In this document: in pieces, positions 50,561 to 58,489 of the stretch
Position numbering within the stretch: the stretch's first letter is position 1
Layout of the letters: the number at the start of each line of letters is the position of its first letter
Source of the DNA: Novipirellula artificiosorum
GTDB lineage: Bacteria > Planctomycetota > Planctomycetia > Pirellulales > Pirellulaceae
Length of the DNA: 64,000 nt
Direction: 5' to 3'
Assembly: GCF_007860135.1 (NCBI RefSeq)
Contig: NZ_SJPV01000001.1
Location: 1,051,299 to 1,115,298, forward strand
Program-made: the position numbers and the translations under genes
Notes under the pieces: generated by a model
What the model was told of the DNA's origin: nothing
The model's database searches: none
Seen by the model: only the letters and a program-made list of their open reading frames with translations

Positions 50561-51079
50561 GTGGATACCAAGCAAGCTTCCGTCAGCGTTCACATTCGTT
50601 GGATGATTCGTCGCGATATGCCGGCGGTTCTGGGAATTGAAAACCGGAGTTTCGAGTTTTCTTGGACTGAAGAAGATTTTATTCGCTGTCTTCGCCAACG
50701 CAATTGCATTGGCATGGTTGCCGAAATCGATGATCAAGTCGTGGGGTTCATGATTTATGAATTGCACAAGAACCGGCTGCACATCTTGAACTTTGCGGTT
50801 CATCCAGATGCTCGCCGCAAGGGCGTCGCGAACTCCATGGTCAACAAGTTACTCGGCAAATTGTCGCAAGAACGGCGTAACCGAATCATGTTGGAAGTTC
50901 GCGAAACGAATCTCGAGGCGCAACTGTTTTTCAAGAAAATCGGTTTCCGCGCGATTTCGGTGCTGCGAGACTTCTATGAAGACACGGTCGAAGATGCGTA
51001 CTTGATGCAGTACCGCTACGCACCAACGGCCGAGGAATTGGCACAGCCGCACAACCGGATTTCGCGGATGGCCGGTTAG
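50561..51079 (+). CDS. rimI: RimI-like GNAT N-acetyltransferase
   Basis: A 172-aa GNAT protein that probably acetylates the N-terminal alanine of ribosomal protein S18. The start is GTG 50561 with AAGGA 7 nt upstream. Motif A is LNFAVHPDARRKGVANSMV (acetyl-CoA pyrophosphate loop), and the strand LEVRETNLEAQLFFKKIGF is the RimI-type 'E-V-R-x-x-N-x-x-A-x-x-x-Y/F' region. The C-terminus is EDAYLMQYRY. It is 51 nt upstream of the dispersed repeat copy 2. Confidence 0.85.
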   Translation: MDTKQASVSVHIRWMIRRDMPAVLGIENRSFEFSWTEEDFIRCLRQRNCIGMVAEIDDQVVGFMIYELHKNRLHILNFAVHPDARRKGVANSMVNKLLGKLSQERRNRIMLEVRETNLEAQLFFKKIGFRAISVLRDFYEDTVEDAYLMQYRYAPTAEELAQPHNRISRMAG

Positions 51080-51130
51080 TTTTTGCGCTCATCCGACGGA
51101 AGCGCGCAGAACGCAGACTCGAGGTTTTTT

Positions 51131-51383
51131 GGAGGTATGGCTCCGGTGTCCAATGATCTCTTAGAAAAGAGTCCCCGACGGACGGTCGTCCGCCGGGAAC
51201 CGGTAGCACCCTTGGCGCACCGTCGACCGGGATATCCCTTGTCAAGTTGCACCTCTGCAGAGCTCCACTCCGTTTCTCCCGGCAACTGCACGATAACCAG
51301 TGAAAATAGCTCCTGCCAGCAATGATTGGACACCGGAGAGATGCCTCGAAAACCTCCTGCGGACGCTTCCGCCGCATGAGCCA
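51131..51383. repeat. dispersed 253-bp TIR-bounded repeat, copy 2
   Basis: Partner of 8348-8600 (nine substitutions, no gaps). Here the TIRs are 51132-51157 and 51322-51347, matching at 22 of 26 positions, with core CTCCGGTGTCCAAT. A stem CCCG-a-CGGAC/GTCCG-c-CGGG is intact in this copy but broken in copy 1, so it is the better-preserved one. The left flank ends GTTTTTT and the right flank starts GTTTTT, a possible target-site duplication. No intact transposase is nearby. Confidence 0.82.
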
Positions 51384-51432
51384 GTTTTTCAACGTCGTGG
51401 ACCGTCAATATTGAAACTGCGAGTTGGGACGC

Positions 51433-51493
51433 AGTGGACTTCGCCAGAAGTCCCTAAGAATATTTGAGTTACGGATTTCTGGCGAAATCCACT
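51433..51493. repeat. REP-like hairpin between convergent genes
   Basis: AGTGGACTTCGCCAGAAGTC-C (51433-51453) and GGATTTCTGGCGAAATCCAC-T (51473-51493) form a 21-bp stem with two mismatches and a 19-nt loop. The 10-mer AAATCCACTA then recurs within the next 20 nt. It lies between convergent rimI and MATE genes and may act as a bidirectional terminator. Confidence 0.75.
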
Positions 51494-51590
51494 ATTAAAA
51501 TCCACTATCAAAAATTCAGTGCTGACAGTCCAGTTGGTTGGTTTTCGGGAGCGTCCGGATGGTATCCAAGACGGAGGGACACGGGTTCCC

Positions 51591-53075
51591 CTACACCATG
51601 CGCATCGTTTTCCATTTGCCTTGGGTGAAACGGGCGGCCATGAACAGGGCCAACATCCATACCCAGAGCGTGATCATCCACCACCACCAATTCAATTGGT
51701 TCTCGGCGGGTTCAAACATCACGCCGAATCCAAAGGCAAAAACGGACGTTGCTAGTCCGGTGCCCAGCACGAACCACGTGTCACCGGCGCCACGCAGCGC
51801 GCCGGCCAAAATCAACTGCGTTGCATCGACGACCACATAGATCGCGACGAACTTGAGCAGTCCTCGAGCAATCTCGATCGCTAAGGCGGAATCCTCGCTG
51901 GGTGTGTTGAGTTCGTAGAGATTCATCATCGTGTCGGGTAATGCCAAATAGCCGACGCACCAAAGGGCTGAATAGATCCAGCCGATCGCGAGAGCTGCAA
52001 AAACGCTCTTGATCGCCCTGGCGGGTCCCGTTTCGAGCAAATGGCGACCGACCAAAACGGATGCGGCGATCGACACGCCGACCAAGGGAATGAACGCGAC
52101 CATGTTAAAGTTGATCGCCATCGTGGTTGCCCGTAGCGGCACGTCACCCAGTTTTCCAATCTGTAAGACAATCGCCGTGAAGCCGCTGGCTTCGGTCAGG
52201 AACATCAAACCGCTTGGAAATCCAAAAAACAGCAGCTTTTTGATCAGTGGCCAATCGAAACCGAAGCTGCGGCGGACTTGGTATTCTCCGGCGGAATCAT
52301 AGTACAGAATCAAGAACGCAAAGCAAACGGCCTTAAACCAAAAGGCGATGGAACTGGCAATCGCCGCTCCCGCGATTCCCAGTTCGGGAAATGGGCCAGC
52401 GCCAAAGATCAAGATCCAATCAAAGACCAAGTTGACCAAGCCTGACATCAAGCTGACCCACATGATGACTCGTGTCCGTTCGGTTCCGCTAAAAAAACCG
52501 CTCAGGGCGTTTTCCAAAACCGCCCCAACTGCGCCGATTAACAACAGACGCAAGTAGGTCGCTTCGGCAGGGACGAGGCTATCAGGTTGCTCGCTGAGCC
52601 GAAACAAGTCGGGCGCGAAGTAGGCCACCAGGGCAAAGAACGGGGCCGACAACAAAGCGAGCCAGATCGATTGCCAAAGGAACCGGCCGATCCGATGTTC
52701 TTCGCCCGAGCCGACATATTGGCTGATGATGGCGCCCGTCATCGAGGCGATCCCGACCGGCAAACAGATCGAGACCCAGAAAAAATTCCCGCCTGCCATC
52801 GAGGCGCTCATCGACGCGCCGTCGTACCACAACAATAGCGTGCGGTCGATGAACAGGACGAGCGAGAAGGTGCCCGCACTGACCATCAAGGGCAGCGCAA
52901 CCGCGAGCAGTTCGCGGACGATCACGCCAACGGAATCGCCGCTGTGGTCCTCGGGATGGTGATGAGGCGTAGGCTGGCCGCGTCGCAAGAGGCGCGCGAG
53001 CGTTTGGGGAAAGAAACGTCGCGCGTTGGTGCAAATTCGGCTGAGAACCGATGGAGGCTTGGAAACGGTGGTCAC
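51591..53075 (-). CDS. MATE family efflux transporter
   Basis: A 494-aa membrane protein with about twelve helices, of the MATE/NorM family. Residues 1-50 form a cytoplasmic tail with a His-rich PTPHHHPEDH. The family pattern is seen in VSAGTFSLVLFIDRTLLL and GALRGAGDTWFVLGTG, and in the pseudo-repeat GFPSGLMFLTEASGF. It likely exports cationic compounds by Na+ or H+ antiport. The start is GTG 53075, 6 nt after the ROK gene stop, so the pair is co-transcribed. Confidence 0.9.
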   Translation of the reverse strand: MTTVSKPPSVLSRICTNARRFFPQTLARLLRRGQPTPHHHPEDHSGDSVGVIVRELLAVALPLMVSAGTFSLVLFIDRTLLLWYDGASMSASMAGGNFFWVSICLPVGIASMTGAIISQYVGSGEEHRIGRFLWQSIWLALLSAPFFALVAYFAPDLFRLSEQPDSLVPAEATYLRLLLIGAVGAVLENALSGFFSGTERTRVIMWVSLMSGLVNLVFDWILIFGAGPFPELGIAGAAIASSIAFWFKAVCFAFLILYYDSAGEYQVRRSFGFDWPLIKKLLFFGFPSGLMFLTEASGFTAIVLQIGKLGDVPLRATTMAINFNMVAFIPLVGVSIAASVLVGRHLLETGPARAIKSVFAALAIGWIYSALWCVGYLALPDTMMNLYELNTPSEDSALAIEIARGLLKFVAIYVVVDATQLILAGALRGAGDTWFVLGTGLATSVFAFGFGVMFEPAENQLNWWWWMITLWVWMLALFMAARFTQGKWKTMRMV

Positions 53076-53081
53076 ATTTGG

Positions 53082-54158
53082 CTACGCGGATGCTTGGGCC
53101 GTTTCATACGCTTCTGCCAACGCGCCAATCACCGATGCTTGGTCACCACACTGCGAAAAGGCAAAGCCCGGCAGGTTGCGGAACCCGTCGAGAGCGTGTT
53201 TCTTGTACGATTCTTCGGCGATTCTCGCGTAACGCTCGCGCATTTCCGCCGATAAATCACAAACACCACCACCGATCACCAAAAGCCCAAGGTCGCCGAT
53301 ATAGTTGACGACCAACATCGCGATTCCCAAGGCCGCAGCTTGGTCGTCAAACAACTGAATCGAGAGCGCGTCACCCGCGGCCGCGTACTCACGAAGTTTG
53401 CGAGCCTTGTCCTTGATCGTGCCCTCCTGGAAATTAAGCGGATGCTCTTTCCACTGAGGCAACGCCAATCGGTACTCCAATTGATGCGTCAGCGCGGTCA
53501 AAGAGATCGCCGATTCGGCCGTGCTCAGCGCGTTGCCCACTTTGAGTTGGCGATCGTGGTCGTAGCGAAAGGCATCGTGGGGTAAGAACAGGTGACCTGC
53601 ATGTCCGGCGCGTCCTTCGCAGCCGCGGACCACCTTGCCATCGGCGACTTCGCCGCCGCCCAGTCCGGTGCCGACCGCAACAAAGAACAATGATTCAAGG
53701 TTATCCGGTTGGTGATCATTGGGATCAAGCGGTGGGGCACTCGGCCACGCCAGCTTTTTTGTTCGGACGACGTATTCCCCCAAGGCTGCCGCTTGGCCGT
53801 CGCCAAGGTACCAAACCGGGACGGGGCCACCGTCGCGCGAGAGCCGCGTTTGAAGTTGTTCGCGAATCCCGCAATTCACCCATTCGGGGTGCCGTAAATT
53901 CGGGCTTGGCCTCAAAACCCCATCCAGCGTCGCGGGTCCCGGAGTCGCAATGACGGTGGAGCTGACGTCCGAAAGCGAGCCGCCGAGTTGCTTCAGTTCC
54001 TTTTCGAGGTTCACCGCGATGTCTTCGATGGTCGCCGTGGGGCCTTCGATGGCACGGGTCGCAAACTGATCCGAGATCCGCACGACTTCGCGACGGTCGT
54101 TCCCGATCGCAACGGTCGAAGTGGTGCCTCCGACATCAATCCCAACAAAAAAAGACAC
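53082..54158 (-). CDS. ROK family sugar kinase, glucokinase-like
   Basis: A 358-aa protein of the ROK family, which phosphorylates hexoses with ATP. The ATP-binding strand FVGIDVGGTTSTVAIG, catalytic-region LGDGQAAALGE, the phosphate loop AVGTGLGGGEV and GRAGHAGHL (family GxxGExGH) are present. The CxCGxxGCxE zinc motif that usually follows is absent. The GTG start at 54158 has GGAG 8 nt upstream. It precedes the MATE gene with a 6-nt gap. Substrate not shown. Confidence 0.85.
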   Translation of the reverse strand: MSFFVGIDVGGTTSTVAIGNDRREVVRISDQFATRAIEGPTATIEDIAVNLEKELKQLGGSLSDVSSTVIATPGPATLDGVLRPSPNLRHPEWVNCGIREQLQTRLSRDGGPVPVWYLGDGQAAALGEYVVRTKKLAWPSAPPLDPNDHQPDNLESLFFVAVGTGLGGGEVADGKVVRGCEGRAGHAGHLFLPHDAFRYDHDRQLKVGNALSTAESAISLTALTHQLEYRLALPQWKEHPLNFQEGTIKDKARKLREYAAAGDALSIQLFDDQAAALGIAMLVVNYIGDLGLLVIGGGVCDLSAEMRERYARIAEESYKKHALDGFRNLPGFAFSQCGDQASVIGALAEAYETAQASA

Positions 54159-54378
54159 CGGCCAATCTCCTGAAAAAAAACTCGCTACACAGCAATAAAA
54201 AAACGATGACGCCCGAGCGGTGGGTCGTGCCTGATCCTTTTCGACGCTCGGTCTTCAACATATCAGCCCCGTCCTTCTTAGGCGATACCCAGGAAACCGT
54301 CACGTCGTCAGGTCGTCCCGTCGCGAACGCGGCGATCGAATATCGGGTCAAACAACCGGTGGGAGGTTGGCACCTGGC

Positions 54379-55440
54379 CTACTTCATCCTGACTGCAAAA
54401 CAAACCTCGCAGCGGTTCCGAGCCAATTGGCGAACTTGGATCGCTTTGGGGTTCCATGTCTCGACGGTCTGCTGCCACTGATCGATCTTCTTGGCCGCCT
54501 TGTAGTCGCCCAATTTCAACGTGATCAACAGTCCTCGTACGTCGCTGTAACGACTGGTGACGATATTGCCCACCGTGACAAGCGTTTGCTCGGGCTTCAC
54601 GTTCGAATCGACTAAAATCCATTTCACGCCCCGAAAGTCTTTGCGAGGCAAATCGCCGGCACGGGCTTGGATGTACCGAAAATGGGGATGCTCGCTGATT
54701 CGGGGGTCCATCTCCGCAGGATCAATTCCAATGACTTTCAAACCGAGTTCGAGCAATCGACCGCATGCCCCACCGGGGGCGGCACCAATTTCCGCCGCCA
54801 AATCACCTCGTTGAATCGGAAAACCGCTCCATTGGATCGCTTCGGCGGCTTTGTAGTATGCTCGCGATACCGGCTCTTCCGCCAAGTCCATTGGCTGAAT
54901 TCCACCTGGCCACCGGGTGGGCCAAGTTGAGGCAACGTGGGTGCCGAAGAACCAATGCGCGGGCTCGACCAAGACCACATCCAATACACGTTCACCCGGC
55001 TGCGCGACTCGGTTGGCTGCGTCGCAACGCAAGTGGTCCGGCGACAAGGCCGCGTAGATTTCAGCGGCAACCGCTCTGGAAACCTCATCGACACCAGGCT
55101 CGAAATCGAACCGTCCAATCGGGGCGCGATCCTTGGGCCAAACGTGAAGTTGGTCGAAGCGATGCTCCGCCGGGTAGTGGTCGGCGAGCGACTTCCGCAA
55201 CGATTCGAGAAGTTCACTCGCATTCGGGCTGCGGGCTTGCCCGATCGACGTCGCGGCGGTGCGAATGAAAGTGCCCGAGGGGGTGGGGACACGTTCATCA
55301 TGTTTGGCGGTGACAAAACCGGGCCGCGAAAACGCCAGTCGCCATCCTTCACCCGCGATCGACTCTTTCACCAGCGGTTCGGCACCGTGGGCACAGCAGA
55401 TCATCGTAAATGTCGGACCAGGGGTCGATTCGGCGTTCAT
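54379..55440 (-). CDS. RlmM-like rRNA 2'-O-methyltransferase (FtsJ fold)
   Basis: A 353-aa SAM-dependent methyltransferase. An N-terminal THUMP-like RNA-binding region is followed by the FtsJ catalytic core: motif I AAEIGAAPGGACGRLLE, IGIDPAEMDP, WILVDSNVKPE and the late Lys strand LLITLKLGDYK. Length and order match RlmM, which methylates C2498 of 23S rRNA. It is 220 nt upstream of the ROK gene on the same strand. Confidence 0.8.
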   Translation of the reverse strand: MNAESTPGPTFTMICCAHGAEPLVKESIAGEGWRLAFSRPGFVTAKHDERVPTPSGTFIRTAATSIGQARSPNASELLESLRKSLADHYPAEHRFDQLHVWPKDRAPIGRFDFEPGVDEVSRAVAAEIYAALSPDHLRCDAANRVAQPGERVLDVVLVEPAHWFFGTHVASTWPTRWPGGIQPMDLAEEPVSRAYYKAAEAIQWSGFPIQRGDLAAEIGAAPGGACGRLLELGLKVIGIDPAEMDPRISEHPHFRYIQARAGDLPRKDFRGVKWILVDSNVKPEQTLVTVGNIVTSRYSDVRGLLITLKLGDYKAAKKIDQWQQTVETWNPKAIQVRQLARNRCEVCFAVRMK

Positions 55441-55497
55441 TCAAGGCTTCGTTCGAAAGGGGCGTTCGTAAAGGAACCGATGCGGAGCAGCCAAACG

Positions 55498-56877
55498 TTA
55501 GGGTTGCAAAAACGACCATCGAACTTCAAAGCCGGATTGAATCAGCCATGCAGCAACCTCGTCGGCGGATCGCTCGTCGGTGACGGGGAATTGTTCCCCC
55601 AGGCATTCCGGTCCACCCGGACATTCCGGTTCGCTTTGATCGCGGTAGCCACCCGGTGCCGTTGAACTGCCAGCGCTCATTTGTGTGATGCAGATTTGGG
55701 CCAACTGGCCGCGTAGAGCGGCCGGCTCACGCGTCGACAACACCAACTCGGCGTCCGGAAATGACAGCCGGCAAACGCTGTAAAGCCTGACAAGCATCTC
55801 GTCGGTCACTTGATAAGGAATGTCGAAATCGTCGGGCGCTTCGTGGATACGTGGCAAGCTGAAGGCGAGCTGCAAATTTGGAAATCGGTCTCGCAGGTAT
55901 TGCCCATGACGCAGCATTGCGGTGACGTCGGCGACCGGATCCGATAATCCTAACAAGACCCCAAGCCCGATCCGCCCGATCCCCGCTTCGGCTGCCCGCT
56001 CGGGCGCTTCCAATCGCCAATGAAACGATGCTTTCGGACCCCGAATGTGATACGTTTGGTAATCCGCTTCATCGAACGTTTCTTGGTACAAGGCCAAGCT
56101 GCGTACCCCGGCGTCCACCATGGCCGCGTAAGATTCGGTGGACTGAGCCGCGATCTCGATACCGACCTCGATGCCGTCGCGATGCAGCCCGTCGATCAAT
56201 TCGACAAAGTACTCGGTCGACGTGTGACGTGGGTAATCTCCTGCGACGATCAATTGATGGCCAAACCCGCGGCGCCGCAAAATGCGTGATTGCTCAAGCA
56301 CTTGGTCGACGTGCAAATGCGTGCGGTTGATCTTCAGCGGATAACGGAATCCGCAATAAGTGCAGTGATTCACACATTCGCTCGAAACGTAGAGGGGCGC
56401 ATAGAGCACCATCCGACGTTTGGCTGCTTCGGAGCCTCCGGAAACCTGCACCGAGAACCCTCGGTCCGTGACCTGCTTGGCCGCAGCGGTCAATTGGTCG
56501 AGGGGATAGGCAGCATCGAACCAAGTTGGCAATTTTGCGATCGGTTCGCTGTCGCGGGCGTCACTTCGTATGGCGTCGAGCGGACGACGAGGGGGACGCG
56601 GTTCGCCACCGCGAAGCTGGTTGGCATGAAGGTCCAAGTCATCCAGAAGCGATCGATCTTTCTCGTCCAGTGACCCATTTTGCTCATTCAAAATCTGGTA
56701 TCGCCAACGCTCCAGTTGGGCTGCCAATTGCCGACACAGCTCGTCGGAACGCTGGCGATCGTCAAGCAGTGCTTGCTCGACTTGTTCGATCAGTTTGAGT
56801 CGATGTTCGGCGTGATGGTCGGATGCCCGTATCCAATCGGACCAGTGCAGAAGGGGCGAAGGGGTCAGCGCAGTCAT
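55498..56877 (-). CDS. ThiH-like radical SAM protein (2-iminoacetate synthase)
   Basis: A 459-aa radical SAM enzyme with C168, C172 and C175 in ECVNHCTYCGFRY. It resembles ThiH, which splits tyrosine to 2-iminoacetate for thiamine thiazole synthesis. Also seen are LYQETFDEADY, LGVLLGLSDP, LAFSLPRI and QMSAGSSTAPGGY. It has an N-terminal extension of about 100 aa over E. coli ThiH (377 aa). HydG is the main alternative; its C-terminal cysteine motif is not apparent and no hydrogenase genes are nearby. No other thiamine genes are in the window. Confidence 0.78.
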   Translation of the reverse strand: MTALTPSPLLHWSDWIRASDHHAEHRLKLIEQVEQALLDDRQRSDELCRQLAAQLERWRYQILNEQNGSLDEKDRSLLDDLDLHANQLRGGEPRPPRRPLDAIRSDARDSEPIAKLPTWFDAAYPLDQLTAAAKQVTDRGFSVQVSGGSEAAKRRMVLYAPLYVSSECVNHCTYCGFRYPLKINRTHLHVDQVLEQSRILRRRGFGHQLIVAGDYPRHTSTEYFVELIDGLHRDGIEVGIEIAAQSTESYAAMVDAGVRSLALYQETFDEADYQTYHIRGPKASFHWRLEAPERAAEAGIGRIGLGVLLGLSDPVADVTAMLRHGQYLRDRFPNLQLAFSLPRIHEAPDDFDIPYQVTDEMLVRLYSVCRLSFPDAELVLSTREPAALRGQLAQICITQMSAGSSTAPGGYRDQSEPECPGGPECLGEQFPVTDERSADEVAAWLIQSGFEVRWSFLQP

Positions 56878-57023
56878 CGGTTTCCTAGCGATACAAAAGA
56901 GGACGCCGGTACCTTAGCGAACAAACCCCATTTTGTCATGCGGCGGTTCCTCAGCACGTGGCCCGTGAGGTGCTTTGCCGAAGGCGGCCGCCAAACGGAG
57001 CTGGAGCAAAGCACGAACGTCCC

Positions 57024-57051
57024 TTGACAGGCAGGATGCTTGGTGTACTAT
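57024..57051 (+). promoter_or_regulatory. sigma70-type promoter of the gntR-ABC operon
   Basis: TTGACA (57024-57029) and TACTAT (57046-57051), 16 bp apart, a near-consensus pair. A G/T-rich stretch (GGTAGCTGTGTGGCTGTG, 57059-57076) just downstream might be an operator. The first start codon follows at 57117. Confidence 0.75.
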
Positions 57052-57116
57052 GTTGCTAGGTAGCTGTGTGGCTGTGCTCCGTTTGCTGCCGCGGTTCCGA
57101 TTTCCCGGAGGGCGTT

Positions 57117-57572
57117 TTGTTTCTTTCCATTGATGTGCATTCCGACGTCGCGATCTATGCCCAGATTGTGCGTCAAGTGAAGTTTGCGGTCGCCGCTGGC
57201 ACGCTGCGGCCGGGCCAATTGTTGCCCAGCGCCCGGACCCTCGCCGGCAAGTTGGCGATCAACCCCAATACCGTTGCTCGCGCTTTCACCGCCCTGCAAG
57301 CCGATGGCGTGGTGGAAACCCTTCGAGGACGCGGCATGGTGATCCGCGACGACGCGGTGGCGATTTGTCGTCGTGAACGCGAAGACGTGCTGGCCGAGCG
57401 GATCGGTGTCGCGCTGGCCGAGTCATGGCACGCGGGTTTGGACGAGCACAAAATTCAAGCGATTGTGCAGAAGCACTTGAAGCAATTGACGAAAACGAAT
57501 CCGTCGGTTTGGGTTTCAATCCCTGATGGCGATGCAAACTCCGAAAGCACAACCCCGAAGGCCAAGTCATGA
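57117..57572 (+). CDS. GntR (YtrA-like) transcriptional regulator
   Basis: A 151-aa GntR-type winged-helix regulator. LSIDVHSDVAIYAQIVRQVK is the family opening; helix-turn-helix residues LPSARTLAGKLAINPNTVARAFTALQADGVVETLRGRG span about 40-75. It lacks a large effector domain, which fits the YtrA subfamily that controls adjacent ABC operons. The start is TTG 57117, with GGAGGG 4-5 nt upstream; no in-frame ATG is better placed. Its stop overlaps the ABC gene's ATG (ATGA). Confidence 0.88.
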   Translation: MFLSIDVHSDVAIYAQIVRQVKFAVAAGTLRPGQLLPSARTLAGKLAINPNTVARAFTALQADGVVETLRGRGMVIRDDAVAICRREREDVLAERIGVALAESWHAGLDEHKIQAIVQKHLKQLTKTNPSVWVSIPDGDANSESTTPKAKS

Positions 57573-58489
57573 AGCCCATCATCACTGCTGATTCCCTAAC
57601 GATGCACTTTCGCCGCTGCGACGCACTCCGCGGCGTCGATTTGCAAATCGAACCGGGCACGGTGTTTGCCTTGCTCGGTGAAAACGGTGCGGGGAAAACC
57701 ACCCTGATTCGAATTTTGACCGGCTACCAAGCCCCGTCGAGTGGGTCTTGCCGCGTTTGCGGCTTGGATCCGACACGCGATCCGCTAGGGGTCCGGCGAC
57801 AAATCGGCTACGTCTCGGATTCGCCCGCGCTGTACGACTGGATGACCGTCAGCCAGATCGGTGGCTTCACCGCTTCGTTTTATGACGATCGGTTCCGCGA
57901 TCACTTCAATGAATCGGTTCGTCGCTATGAGATCGATCCCGCTCAGCGAATCCGCAACCTCAGTCGTGGCCAACGTGCAAAGGTCGCACTATCCCTTGCA
58001 CTCTCGCACGACCCCGCACTCTTGATCATGGACGAACCGACGTCCGGGCTTGACCCGAAGGTACGCCGCAACTTTCTCGAAAGCATGATCGATCGCGCGG
58101 CCACGGGACGCACCGTCTTTTTGGCGTCGCATCAAATCAGCGAGGTGGAACGCGTCGCCGATACCGTCGCGATCATGCATCAGGGTCAGATTTGCTTGAC
58201 CGCTCCGCTGAGTGAATTGCGTGAATCGTTTTTCCATGTGGTGATCGACGTCGAAGACCCGCTGCGAACCTTGCCACCGCTTCCCTCTCCTGCCGAGATG
58301 TTGAGCGAAGAAACCGAAGGCCGTCAACGCCAATGGATCGTTCGCCATCTCGATCCATCGATGGTCAGCATGCTGAGGGAAGCTGCGGGCGTGATCGACG
58401 TTCGCCACCGTGTCGCGACACTCGAGGAAGTGTTCATTGCTTGCACCTCGAGTGATTTCGCGACCTCTTCGGCAGAGGTGTTGTCATGA
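57569..58489 (+). CDS. ABC transporter ATP-binding protein
   Basis: A 306-aa ATPase. Walker A GENGAGKTT (about 36-44), signature LSRGQRAKVALSLAL (about 130-145), Walker B LLIMDEPTSGLD and H-loop LASHQISEVERV. It is an ABC-2-type exporter ATPase with a C-terminal extension of about 80 residues. Its start overlaps gntR and its stop overlaps the permease gene (ATGA), so the products are made in fixed ratio. Confidence 0.95.
   Translation: MKPIITADSLTMHFRRCDALRGVDLQIEPGTVFALLGENGAGKTTLIRILTGYQAPSSGSCRVCGLDPTRDPLGVRRQIGYVSDSPALYDWMTVSQIGGFTASFYDDRFRDHFNESVRRYEIDPAQRIRNLSRGQRAKVALSLALSHDPALLIMDEPTSGLDPKVRRNFLESMIDRAATGRTVFLASHQISEVERVADTVAIMHQGQICLTAPLSELRESFFHVVIDVEDPLRTLPPLPSPAEMLSEETEGRQRQWIVRHLDPSMVSMLREAAGVIDVRHRVATLEEVFIACTSSDFATSSAEVLS

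Noticed and set aside
51076-51408. Open frames over the second repeat copy (110 aa minus, 80 aa plus)
   Set aside because: They mirror the frames over copy 1 and change residues freely between copies, so they are open by chance rather than genes.
54178-54260. Terminator-like CCGAGCG/CGCTCGG with a T run on the minus strand
   Set aside because: The loop is about 30 nt and the T run is ten bases from the stem, so it is not a normal rho-independent terminator.
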